NCBI RefSeq assembly: GCF_001625195.1
Contig: NC_054389.1
Location: forward strand, 1,984,001 to 2,048,000
DNA: 64,000 bases
Direction: 5' to 3'
DNA from: Drechmeria coniospora
Lineage: Eukaryota; Ascomycota; Sordariomycetes; Hypocreales; Ophiocordycipitaceae
Part shown: piece after piece, positions 35,589 through 45,542 of the stretch
Position numbering within the stretch: position 1 is the stretch's first letter
How the letters are laid out: the number at the start of each line of letters is the position of its first letter
Notes under the pieces: model-generated
Database searches by the model: none
What the model was told of the DNA's origin: nothing
Seen by the model: only the letters and a program-made list of their open reading frames with translations
Made by a program: the position numbers and the translations under genes

Positions 35589-36145
35589 TCATTTGGGTCG
35601 GTAGGTTAGTGTGTGTACAGGGATTGCGTCTCTCACTGCGTCGAAGGCATGGGTTCTATGGAGTATTTGTTCCTCGGTTGTTATTTTTCTGCTTCCCTGT
35701 TCGACTAGCCGGCAATTATTGCTTTTGAGCCTCTTCATATGCCCCAGCCGTCCCAAAAGAAATACTTACTACTCCACTCGCCGTGAGAATCTGCTTGGAG
35801 CCACATGGGGTTGTATGCGTCAATATCAACAACCTGTATCCATTTTACATTGTCATCGTCGCAGACACGCTCAAATTCGTCCGGCTTTGTGGATTCCATT
35901 ACCCATTATGCGGATGAATTTGAGTTATCAATATCCCAGCCCTCCTCGCAGACATGGCTGCGTGATAGTGATGATGGTCCTTTGAAGTTTTTGAGAGTAC
36001 AGCATTCTCGCTCCAACTTAAACCTAAGCCACGCCTTGCGGGTAAAGCAAACGACGTTCTCATGGTGTAGGCCCTTTTGGGAAGTTTGCGGTTCGATGGG
36101 GCTAGAAAACGCTGCGGTAGCTAACAGGAGGATCCCGACAATCAT
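35589..36145 (-). pseudogene. Candidate small secreted cysteine-containing protein, possibly broken
   Basis: The ATG at 36145 opens a frame with a clear signal peptide (MIVGILLLATAAFSSPIEPQ), then a mature part with Cys in VVCFTRK, ERECC and SHVCEEG. The frame meets TAA at 35906-35908, giving 79 residues. Past the TAA the same frame stays open for 56 codons with protein-like content (DEFERVCDDDN, YNPMWLQAD). It reaches a good GTAAGT donor at 35769, with a possible TAG acceptor at 35705 and a short open exon ending at 35589. Three readings are possible: a 79-residue protein, a gene broken by one stop, or a 69-bp phase-0 intron (about GTCTGC...CAAAG) covering the stop. I do not recognise the family. 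The sequence is AT-richer than the surrounding genes, as seen for many fungal effector-like genes. No function is claimed. Confidence 0.45.
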
Positions 36146-37546
36146 GATGTTGTAAACTTGAGGTATTTGCGACTGTTGTTGGAGAGATACACTTTGAGAG
36201 TTTGGTAATTTATGGTTGGGAAGCAAAGCAATCTGATGAGAAAGGATGGTTGCTTTCATGTGCGCATGTAGGAGGTGACGGCTTCCGTAACACAGCGTCA
36301 CATGCTACTTGTATACTTACTGTTGATTAGCATACTTTACTGATAAATAGCTATTTTCAACAGGCCCATCTTATGAAGCCCAAATGTACTGTAATATGAA
36401 AAGCGTACCCACATTGAAATCACGAAGTTGGTCATCGGCATGTCAACCTCAGCGACGACATCCTCGTCGTGTTCGGCATGACTTACACCAGGGGCTCGAA
36501 TAGACAGGGATCTATTCCAAATAGAAGGAGAAGAGTTACAGTCACAGTTTGCTATTTCGGGGAGATAAAACGGGACATACAAGGCGAAAGGGGAGGCAGG
36601 TCAGCAGCAGCATCAACACGATCTGTAACGCAACACAATAAGCCCGGCACTCGGGGAGCATAATCCTTGTACAAATATAGTTAGTTGTTGCAAATACTTG
36701 TACTTGTCAGTATACGTGTAGGTATTGTGCTGCACTTAGATGTAGACATCATTTGACGTGAGAACTGATTAATAATGTTCTCAGCGTGAGTCCGTTTTCC
36801 TGTCGTTGTAGTCCGATCCATGTCTAGTTGGAGGACATGTACTTGGTTGTACTTGAGTGCTACGTACTGTACGGAGTACTTACATGTACTAGTAAGTAGG
36901 TGTACCCGTACTCCGTGCTCCGTATCCTTTTACTTAATGAGTGTACAGCAAGTACTTGTATTACTAAGCACCAACGGAGATCGTAGTCCTACTTGCACTA
37001 GCTAAGTATTTACGGAGGTACGGAGTACAATTATAAGTACTTAATTACTGATCAGTATCCCCGGGGGAGTACAAGTACGGAGTGCATGAAAGTACGGAGT
37101 ATTACAGTACACCCAGAATGCCTATGGCTTGGGTTAGTCTACAGTAGGTGTACTCCGTACGGACGAGTTGAACAGGAACGGAGTACAAGTATTACGGAGC
37201 ACTGTAAGTAAGTATAAGTACATTCACGGAGCAATTACCCCGCCTTCATGTATACTCAGCACTGTATGTACTTGTACATGCATGGAGTCCATGTACTCCG
37301 TACTCCGTACACCTACAGTAAACGTTCTGTACTCCGCACTGTAACATAGAACGGAGTACGGAGTATTAGTGCGGACGTAGTACTGTATACTTGCATGTAC
37401 ATGTACAGTATGTACTTGAAAGTGCCCAATAAAGTCATAACCTGTGTGGGGCATGCTGAGTCGAAAATTATCACGGTCAACCTCATGGCGATCCCGATGC
37501 CGGCTTCAGCAACATCCACGGCGGCCACGCACCTCCAAGCGCCAAA
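36146..37546. other. Intergenic with a dense GTAC-word cluster upstream of RRP8
   Basis: No gene is seen. About 36680-37420 is packed with GTAC words, including GTACTCCGTAC at 37150-37160 and overlapping copies at 37293-37310. The last 100 bases should be the RRP8 promoter. Confidence 0.6.
36840..37420. repeat. GTAC-word cluster
   Basis: This stretch contains many copies of GTACGGAGTAC, GTACTCCGTAC and shorter words such as AAGTAC and ACATGTAC in both orientations. There is no fixed period, so it is not a simple tandem array. Confidence 0.7.
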
Positions 37547-39094
37547 ATGTTTGCTGTTCCGGGCTGGTCAGTCTCCGCCCAAACCCTCAAGGCTGAAACG
37601 GCCCAGCCTGAGAACGCACCAGCAGCCGCAAAGTCCAAGAAACGGAAGCGAGGTGGCGCATCAGCGACAGAGACTGCTGTCACGCCATCCAATGTCGCCG
37701 ATCTCTATGAAACCGTCTTCGAGGGCAAGAAGGACTCCAGTCACGTCAAGAAGGACAAGGCAGATGCAAAGCGGCAGAAGAAAAATTCTCAAGGAAAGGC
37801 TGAGAGTGCCAAGGCTGACTCTGATGATGTGACTGGGACGCCGGCGAAGAAACAGAAGAAGGGCGAGGCGGATTCAGAGGTGAAGAACGGGGCCGTGCAA
37901 GAGAGCGAGAGGAAGAAGCAGAAGAAGCAGAGGAAGAAGCAAAAGGAAAATGGCGTGGACAACCAAGCGTCGCGACATCCGGCGGCCGATGCCAAGGTAG
38001 AATCATCAGCATCGACAGCCAAGCCGACGGCCGTGACAGCAGCACGACCAGCCACAGCGCCCAAGCCAGTCGCACTCACCGCTCTCCAGGCATCAATGAG
38101 GGAGAAGCTTGTCTCGGCTCGTTTTCGCTACCTCAACGAAACCCTCTACACCCAGCCGTCGGCGGAGGCCTTTGGCCTGTTCCAAGAATCGCCCGAGATG
38201 TTCGACGAGTACCACGAGGGCTTCCGCCGCCAGGTGAAGGTGTGGCCTGAGAACCCCGTCGATAGCTTCCTCGGCGACATCCGAGCGCGTGCAAAGGCCA
38301 AACCTCCCGCCAGAGGAAGACCGGGCGCGCCCCCGCTGCAGCGTTCCAAGGTTCCGCTGCCCCGCACCGCCGGTTCCTGCATCATCGCCGACCTGGGCTG
38401 CGGCGACGCGCGTCTTGCAGAATCCCTCAAGGCCGACTCGTCCAAGTTGCGGGTGGAAATCAAGAGCTTCGACCTGCAGAGTCCCAGCCCTCTCGTTATC
38501 AAGGCCGACATTGCCAATCTGCCGCTCGAGGACGGCTCGGTCAACGTGGCCATCTTCTGCCTCGCCCTCATGGGAACCAACTGGATCGACTTCATCGAGG
38601 AAGCCTACCGCATCCTTCACTGGAAGGGCGAGCTCTGGGTCGCCGAGATCAAGTCGCGTTTCGGTCCCGTTCGCAACAAGAACGCGCCCGTCAACCATAG
38701 CGTCGGCCACCGCAAGAAGGTCGCAGCCAAGAAGGGCAAGCCAGCTTCCGAGCAGCAAGCCGGACACGAGGAGGATCTCACCGTCGAGGTGGACGGTGCG
38801 GATGACCGCCGTCGCGCGACTGACGTGTCCGCATTCGTAGACGCCCTGCAGAAGCGAGGCTTTGTCCTGCAGGGCGAGCGCGAGGAGGCTGTGGACATGT
38901 CGAACAAGATGTTTGTCAAAATGCACTTCACCAAAGGCGCATCTCCTACCAGAGGCAAGGGGGCCAAACCCCAGGAGGGTCTGGCCAAGGGCAAGAAGGG
39001 TTTCGCCCCCAAATGGGACGAGGCCGGAGAAGACGAGACGTCGCAGGTCAACGAGGCTGCCATCCTCAAGCCTTGCCTGTACAAAATTCGATGA
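37547..39094 (+). CDS. RRP8: 25S rRNA adenine-N1 methyltransferase Rrp8
   Basis: A single exon encodes 515 residues. Rrp8 is the nucleolar SAM-dependent enzyme that makes m1A in helix 25.1 of 25S rRNA (A645 in yeast). Residues 1 to about 190 are Lys/Gln/Ser/Ala-rich with several KKQKK and KKRKR clusters, fitting nucleolar targeting and RNA contact. The conserved part starts at LQASMREKLVSARFRYLNETLYT, followed by FDEYHEGFRRQVKVWPENPV. The Rossmann SAM motif is IIADLGCGDARLAESL (about 278-293), then FDLQSP, ADIANLPLEDGSVNVAIFCLALMGTNW and LWVAEIKSRF. The C-terminal FVDALQKRGFVLQ and FVKMHF are also typical. The first ATG at 37547 starts MFAVPGWSVS, a normal fungal Rrp8 N-terminus. The downstream neighbour DDI1 is convergent. 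Confidence 0.94.
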   Translation: MFAVPGWSVSAQTLKAETAQPENAPAAAKSKKRKRGGASATETAVTPSNVADLYETVFEGKKDSSHVKKDKADAKRQKKNSQGKAESAKADSDDVTGTPAKKQKKGEADSEVKNGAVQESERKKQKKQRKKQKENGVDNQASRHPAADAKVESSASTAKPTAVTAARPATAPKPVALTALQASMREKLVSARFRYLNETLYTQPSAEAFGLFQESPEMFDEYHEGFRRQVKVWPENPVDSFLGDIRARAKAKPPARGRPGAPPLQRSKVPLPRTAGSCIIADLGCGDARLAESLKADSSKLRVEIKSFDLQSPSPLVIKADIANLPLEDGSVNVAIFCLALMGTNWIDFIEEAYRILHWKGELWVAEIKSRFGPVRNKNAPVNHSVGHRKKVAAKKGKPASEQQAGHEEDLTVEVDGADDRRRATDVSAFVDALQKRGFVLQGEREEAVDMSNKMFVKMHFTKGASPTRGKGAKPQEGLAKGKKGFAPKWDEAGEDETSQVNEAAILKPCLYKIR

Positions 39095-39438
39095 AAGGCG
39101 GGAAAACAAAGAGTGGCATGCGTGCAACAACATAATTAGACAAATAGACGCACATTGAGCACGCCTTGCACCGGGACCGCGATCCATGATATGTCAAAAT
39201 CAGAAGGCGCCCAAACAGACGTATATTTACATGTCGGCACAACTACCCTGCAATGTGGCCGACATTTTTTGTCCCTCCTCCCAGCCTTCATAGGCGGGCA
39301 GCTAGTTTTTTTAGATTGCGCTCTAATGGCCTCGAAATGGTAAACAAAAAGTCTTTCTAGTCATGGTGTGTATTTTCCGCCGCGTGACCTGGGCGAGGAC
39401 CCTTGGTTTGCACTGCATCCCGCTTCTCCGCCATATGC
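39095..39438. other. Convergent intergenic region
   Basis: It lies between the 3' ends of RRP8 and DDI1. Only presumed 3' untranslated sequence is seen. Confidence 0.6.
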
Positions 39439-40895
39439 TCAGAAGAAAATCAAACTGGCGGCGACGTCGACGTTGTCATCTGCCGCCTGAAGGGCCTGTA
39501 TTGCCTGCTCCCTGGTAGCACCCATTGCGACGAGGTTGTCGATGTGCTCGGGTGTAACGTTTGTACCGACCGTTGCCGTTCCTTGCGAGGGCGGGGCCGG
39601 TGCTGCTGGTTGCGGTTGCGCCAAAGGGGGCGCTTGGGTTTGTGGTGCTTCGTCCGTCGGCGGCATGACAACCCCCGACCGTTGGCCGATGGAGGTGCCA
39701 GCAGGTCCAGATATCGAAGGCTCCTCGGCCGCAGCAGCCTCCTCGTCCTTGGGAATGTCAGCCTCCCCCAGGAAGGGCACCTCCTCGCCTTGGATGATGA
39801 GCGTGTCCTTGGCCAGGTCAATGCTGGCCTGGAAGCGCTTGAGCATGTCCAAGCCGAGGAGCAAATCCGTCGACTTGCCCTCCATGACGGTGAAGCTGCA
39901 AGGCAGATGCAAGGCTCCGATCTTGATCTGGGCAGAGTGTACGCGACCTATAATGTTGGCGGTGCCGACACCGCGTGCCACGCCGGCGAACCTCGTATCG
40001 ACGAGCCGCATGATGCCACAGGCTTCGGCACAGGACGGGGAGATGATGGTTGCCTGGGCACCAGAGTCGACAAAGGCCTTGACCTTGTGGCCATTCACTT
40101 CGACGTTGATGTAGAGCATGTGCACTCGTCCAAAGACTGGCGGTATTGGTGAGTCGCTGGTCGTGCTCGCCGGGTATTTGACTCACCTTCGGGGTTGTGC
40201 TCCATCGCATTCTGCAGGTTCTCCATGACTCTCTCCTGACGAATCATATCCTCAATCTTTCTCTGGTTGTCAATGTTGAAGGGGTCATCGTTCAAGCGCT
40301 CAATCTCGCGCTGCCTCGAGAGCCGCTCTCGTTGCTCTCCATCTTGGGCCTCGCGCAGGATACGGGCAAACCGTGCCGGGTCGTCGGCGGCACGAGCAAG
40401 CTCGGGATGTTGCCTTTCGAGCTGCTGCCTCAAGGCGGGGTCGCCTAGGACCTGAAGTCGGACCAGCTCGGGATCGCTGCCGCCGCCCTGCCGCCGGGTT
40501 CGGGCCTGTTCAGCTGGTTGCGCCTGCGGGTGCTGGGGCTGTCTCGGCGGCGGGGCAGGGTTTCCTTGAGCGTTGCCTTGAGGCTCCCTGACGTGAACGG
40601 CGAGCATGTCACCGTCTACAATCTGCAGTTGCTCCATCGTCTTGCTATCGTCCGAGATCAAGCGGCCGTTGTGGTAGATGTTTTGCAGGGAGGGGGGGAT
40701 ATTGGCGTCGGCGTGGACGGACTCGCGCAGAACAGAAATGGTCATGTCGGGAAAGATTTCCAGCGTGAGCAAGCTGTCCTGGCCCGGTGCCTGAGGGCTG
40801 TAGATGTTGAGGGTGATTCGCCTGCATGGGAGGGTTTGTTAGCCGTAGATTCAGGGTACAAATGCAGGCGTTCGTTGGCAAGGCGTAGCGCACAT
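39439..40895 (-). CDS. DDI1: DNA damage-inducible protein 1 (Ddi1), UBL-protease-UBA shuttle
   Basis: I read three coding segments: 40895-40894, 40821-40187 and 40136-39439, giving 444 residues. Ddi1 carries ubiquitylated clients to the proteasome and has a retroviral-type aspartyl protease domain. The UBL (about 1-78) starts [20 protein letters not shown]. The protease domain begins [16 protein letters not shown] and has the catalytic [12 protein letters not shown] (Asp at about 235), then [18 protein letters not shown] Pro/Gln-rich linker leads to a C-terminal UBA ([20 protein letters not shown]). Intron 2 (50 bp, GTGAGT...CCAG) is certain. The start is unusual: the only nearby ATG is split AT|G by a 72-bp intron (40822-40893, GTGCGC...TGCAG with GCTAAC). 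Reading straight through that ATG soon hits a stop. Starting at the next internal ATG would delete the first UBL strand. Confidence 0.92.
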
Positions 40896-42824
40896 GATGA
40901 CAGGTGGCTTGCACCGAGTGGGTGAGCAGACGCGAACCGGAGAGAGTAGAGAGGCCCGAGGAGGAATGGCAGAACCAGACGCCAACCAAGCTGCGAGGAG
41001 CCAGAGGAGGCTCGAACGGTACGCGACTGCGGTCGGAGAAAGCGTCGAGGATGAGGTCGAGATTCGACGAACCTATCTTGTGGTCGGGACTTGAGACGAC
41101 AAGAAGGGAACGAGAACGACTGTTGAACAAGTGGACTGGTCGAAAGGGAGAAGGGTGGAGGGGTGCTGAGGGGCGACCCAGCGGATGTAGAAGGCGGTGA
41201 CGGAGTGACGATGGTGCATCTCCCCGTCAAAACAGGAACCGGGGGGGTTATAACATGGTTGTCCAAGTACAGTCTCTCGCACATATGCACTGCATACTTG
41301 AGCAAGTAATAGTGCAGTAAGTAGATGTATGGTGGAGGCAGCACCCTCCTGCACAGGTGACTACGTAATTACCACCTAAATAAATAGTACCAACCCCTCT
41401 TGCGCCTGGGCACACTAGGTTGATTTATCAGCAACGCATTTCGGTGCCATGTGCGCTACATGACTTCCTCGGAGGCAAAACTGTTTCATTTCCTATTGCG
41501 TGCTGTGATGTATCAATGGAGGCTACGGAGGATAAATCAAGTTCTTGTCGGTTGCGAAATAGCACTCGGGCCGACCTAAATGACAAATGTACTCCCCCAC
41601 CGTTGCTGAAAAGCGATCCCTTTCGCTGCCTAAGAAGAGCGAGCCAGGCAAATCTTGTAGAACTTCGCTAATAATGGCTCTATTTTCTGCATAGGAAGTG
41701 AGTAATTCCTCCATCACCAATTAAACCTTCTTCGGTTATTTCTTCTGGGGAGCCGCGAAAATGAGCGCCCTCGCTACAACCCTCAACGTCTCGGGCATGC
41801 TCCTGCTGATGGGTACAGACTAGGACTTGTTCCGCCGAGCTTGGTGGTACTATCGGAACAGAGCCGGCTAAATACCTACGTGATCAATCGTACGAGGGTC
41901 TGGAGATCACGTCAAACGAAGTCTACGCTCACGTGCATCTAGGTGTTGACAATTCTCTTCTGATCTCATACTTACAGGGATATGCTGCTGCGAACGTGGC
42001 GTACGGAGTAACAGAGTGAGAGACAATGCACTGCTTAATTGAAGCCAGATTTGTGAGCAGGAAACAGTTAGGGTTCCCAACCCGACCAAGGGATGTTGAT
42101 ATTGGCTCTCTTGATGACCTCGATCTGTGATCATGACAGGCCAGCGGAGAGAAGTCTGGATCTCAAAAAGACGATGCAGGCATCAGTGACATATATATAC
42201 TATACTTGCAAGACATGGTACGGAGTATACATGTACTTAAGTAATGTACATGTACATTTAACTACCGTACATGCAAGGACTTACTGCCGTTGTAAGTACC
42301 TAGTGTACGGAGCACAGTACAAGAAATAATCACAGTACAGTACTAGGTACTCTGCACATGTCCTGTAACTTCTGTACTGTGGGTGGGTGTACAATTAATT
42401 GTACTTTCTCCATGGTTGTTCTTGTACTTACGGAGTACATGTACTGCGGACCTGACCCTGAGATGTGCTTGGTGGGGTTCCCTTGGGGTGCAACGAATAG
42501 TGGGGTGAAGAAGTGCCTCGTACTTTCTTGTACCTGTACTTACAGTTTGCAAAAGTACAGTACATGTACATGTACAACTACATTCATGTACATGTACTCC
42601 GTACTCCGTACTCTCAGTAGCACGACAAGGCTTATCAGTTATCGATAACTAGATTGTGCCCACTTCAACGAAAGAAAAAATAATTTGATAGACCGCCTTC
42701 ACCCAACCCTGCTCCACCCTTTCGGTTTTGCCAATCCCCTCGTCGAGCGAGCCTTTCCGACTTGCTTCATCCAAGGCCGGATTTGACTTGAAATCGCTAC
42801 GAGCCTTGATCAAATTCGCCCAGC
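40896..42824. other. Divergent intergenic region, DDI1 to NOG1
   Basis: It should contain both promoters. The part 41400-42150 is free of the GTAC words and AT-richer. It holds a 20-codon ATG-led frame at 41761-41823 and a 65-codon minus frame at 41523-41720, neither assignable. A GTAC-rich cluster occupies about 42220-42650, with overlapping GTACTCCGTAC copies at 42594-42611, just before NOG1. Confidence 0.55.
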
Positions 42825-44979
42825 ATGAAGACGACATGGAAGGACATCCCCCCGGTGCCCACTCAGCAGGAGTTTCTTGACATTGTCCTGAGCCGCACCC
42901 AGCGCAAACTGCCCACCCAGATTCGCGCCGGTTTCAAAATCAGCAGAATTCGAGGTAAGAAGGAAACATTCCTCCATGCGCAAACTCGGCCCGCTCAGTT
43001 GGACTAAATCTTTCCCTTCCAGGGTTCTACACGAGAAAGGTCAAGTTCACGCAGGAGACGTTTTCGGAAAAGTTTGCCGCTATTCTCGATAGCTTCCCCC
43101 GACTTCAGGACATCCACCCGTTCCACAAGGACTTGCTCAACACCCTCTACGATGCTGATCACTTCCGCATTGCTCTCGGCCAGATGTCGACGGCGAAGCA
43201 CTTGATTGAGACCATCTCTAGGGACTACGTCCGTCTTCTCAAGTATGGTCAATCTCTATTTCAGTGCAAGCAGCTCAAGAAAGCCGCACTCGGTCGCATG
43301 GCCACCCTCATCAAGCGACTCAAAGATCCTCTCCTCTACCTCGATCAGGTTCGCCAGCATCTCGGCCGTCTGCCAGCCATCGACCCCAACACCCGCACCC
43401 TCCTGATCTGCGGATACCCCAATGTGGGCAAGTCCAGCTTCTTGCGCAGCATCACCCGCGCAGATGTCGATGTCCAGCCCTACGCTTTCACCACCAAGAG
43501 TCTATTCGTCGGCCACTTCGACTACAAGTACCTGCGGTTCCAGGCGATCGATACCCCGGGTATACTGGATCACCCTCTGGAGGAGATGAACACGATCGAG
43601 ATGCAGAGGTACGTCGATGCGTGTGTCGCTTCGAGTTGCGAAAGGGGAAGCTGATTTCATGAATAGCATCACCGCCATCGCCCACTTGCGATCTGCCATT
43701 CTCTACTTCATGGATCTTTCCGAGCAATGCGGTTACACCGTTCAGGCCCAGATCCAGCTCTTCAAGAGCATTAAACCGCTCTTCTCAAATAAGCTGGTCT
43801 TCCTCGTAGTCAACAAGATCGATGTCGCGAGACCTGAAGATCTGAACCCCGACCTTCAAGCTGAGCTCCAGACACTATTAACCTCTGGCGAGGTTGAGAT
43901 GCTCCAGCTGTCCTGCAACACCCAGGAGGGCGTCCAGGAGGTCAAGAATGCCGCCTGCGAGCGCCTCATTGCCGATCGTGTCAGCCAAAAGCTCAAGGCA
44001 GGCACCGCGAACAACGGCGCTATTGGCGGCCGCCTTGCAGATGTCATGGCTCGCATTCACGTCGCCCAGCCACTGGGCGGACAGAAGCTCGAGACCTTCA
44101 TCCCCGAAGGTCTCGAGGGCCGGGCCAAGTACGACAAAGAAGATCCAGATCGTCGTAAGCTCGCAAGAGACGTCGAGGCTGAGAATGGCGGTGCTGGTGT
44201 CTACAACGTGGACATGCGTGCCGACTACATTCTCAAAAACCCTGAGTGGAAGTACGACAAGATTCCGGAGATCTTCGATGGCCAGAACGTGTACGACTTT
44301 ATTGATCCCGATATCGAGGCAAAGCTACAGGCCCTGGAGGAAGAGGAGGAGAAGCTTGAACAGGAAGGGTACTACGATTCGGATGAGGAGATCGACGATG
44401 AGGAGGAGGCCGAGGTTCTGCAAAAGGCCGAAATCATTCGCGAGAAACAGCAACTGATCCGAAACGAAGCCCGGATGAAGAAGAGGCTGAAGAACCAGGC
44501 CATCATTCCTCGCAAGGCCATGAAGAAGAACTTTTCGGAACTCGAGGATGCTCTGGATCAGTTGGGCGTCGACACAACGAATCTAGCCGAGCGGGCACAA
44601 CCCCGATCTCGCAGCCGCGGTCGTTCCCTGACGAGGAGCCGCATGGGCACCGAGGACCCCGACTCCATGGACGTGGATGCCAAGCCCCGAGACCGCCTGC
44701 GCTCGAAGAGCAGAGCCCCAACTACCAATCGGCGGGAAGACGGCGTGACGGACGAAGCGAGCCGCTCGAAGGCCGAGAGGCTAGCGAAGCTGAGCCAGAA
44801 GAAGATGAACCGCATGGCGAGACAGGGCGAGGCCGATAGGCACGCCACTGCCTCCATCACCAAGCATCTGGTGAGTCCCGCGCCAAAACTTCCTATCCTA
44901 CTATCCCGCCGGTTCACCTTGCTAACATGTGGTCTAGTTTGCCGGCAAACGTGGCATGGGCAAGACTCAGCGTCGCTAA
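42825..44979 (+). CDS. NOG1: Nucleolar GTP-binding protein Nog1
   Basis: Four exons, 42825-42954, 43023-43608, 43667-44870 and 44938-44979, encode 653 residues, close to the usual family length. Nog1 is a 60S assembly GTPase; its C-terminus threads the nascent exit tunnel before cytoplasmic release. The N-terminal helical domain reads [24 protein letters not shown], and [14 protein letters not shown] spans splice 1. The GTPase domain has G1 GYPNVGKSS (about 174-182), G3 DTPG (about 219), and G4 NKID (about 288). Splice 2 falls in [15 protein letters not shown]. The C-terminal part is acidic ([20 protein letters not shown]), then basic with [11 protein letters not shown], and ends in the conserved [13 protein letters not shown] encoded by the tiny last exon. 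All introns are GT-AG. RRP8, two genes upstream, also acts in 60S assembly. Confidence 0.96.
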
Positions 44980-45542
44980 CAATCGGCGTGTGCCCCTGCT
45001 TTCCAATACGTACTGTCTTCACTGGCTGCTCCGGAGTTGGGCGTCGACGTATTTCACATCTTTTGAGGGAACAAAAATGGTCGCCGATGACACACGCCTC
45101 TGGTCAGCCTGTCTTCACATGGCCTGGGTTTTTCCCGTGGACTCGTGCAGATCGCAGCAAATACATTGGCAGATGGGCATCTTTGGGCGGGTAGATATGT
45201 GGGGGTTGAAAGGAATGAGCAGATATTCAAGCACCATTCATCCTGACGAACAGAACAACCAAGTGAGCATACTTATACATGCGAGTATATGTACAACACA
45301 TCAGCCCAGCGAAGTGATCTCGACCCAAGATAGCATTGAAGGTTTAAAAAAAGACTGTGCTGCATGTCCGGACATGACGACCGAAGTCACCATCCGAATT
45401 GTTTGCCTGTTCTCAAGGGACTGTTTGTTGGTTATCATCTTCTTGCACTATCGCTCCCGCGACATCGACGATGCTGGCCGCATTTGCTACCCTGACGCAG
45501 CGCACACTGCTCTAGACACTTCATACCGATTTGTTCGTTACC
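44980..45542. other. Convergent intergenic region
   Basis: It lies between the 3' ends of NOG1 and the GDI gene. Nothing coding is seen. Confidence 0.6.

Noticed and set aside
41523..41720. 65-codon minus frame considered as a retrotransposon polymerase fragment
   Set aside because: A weak impression only; no catalytic motif, terminal repeat or neighbouring element sequence supports it.
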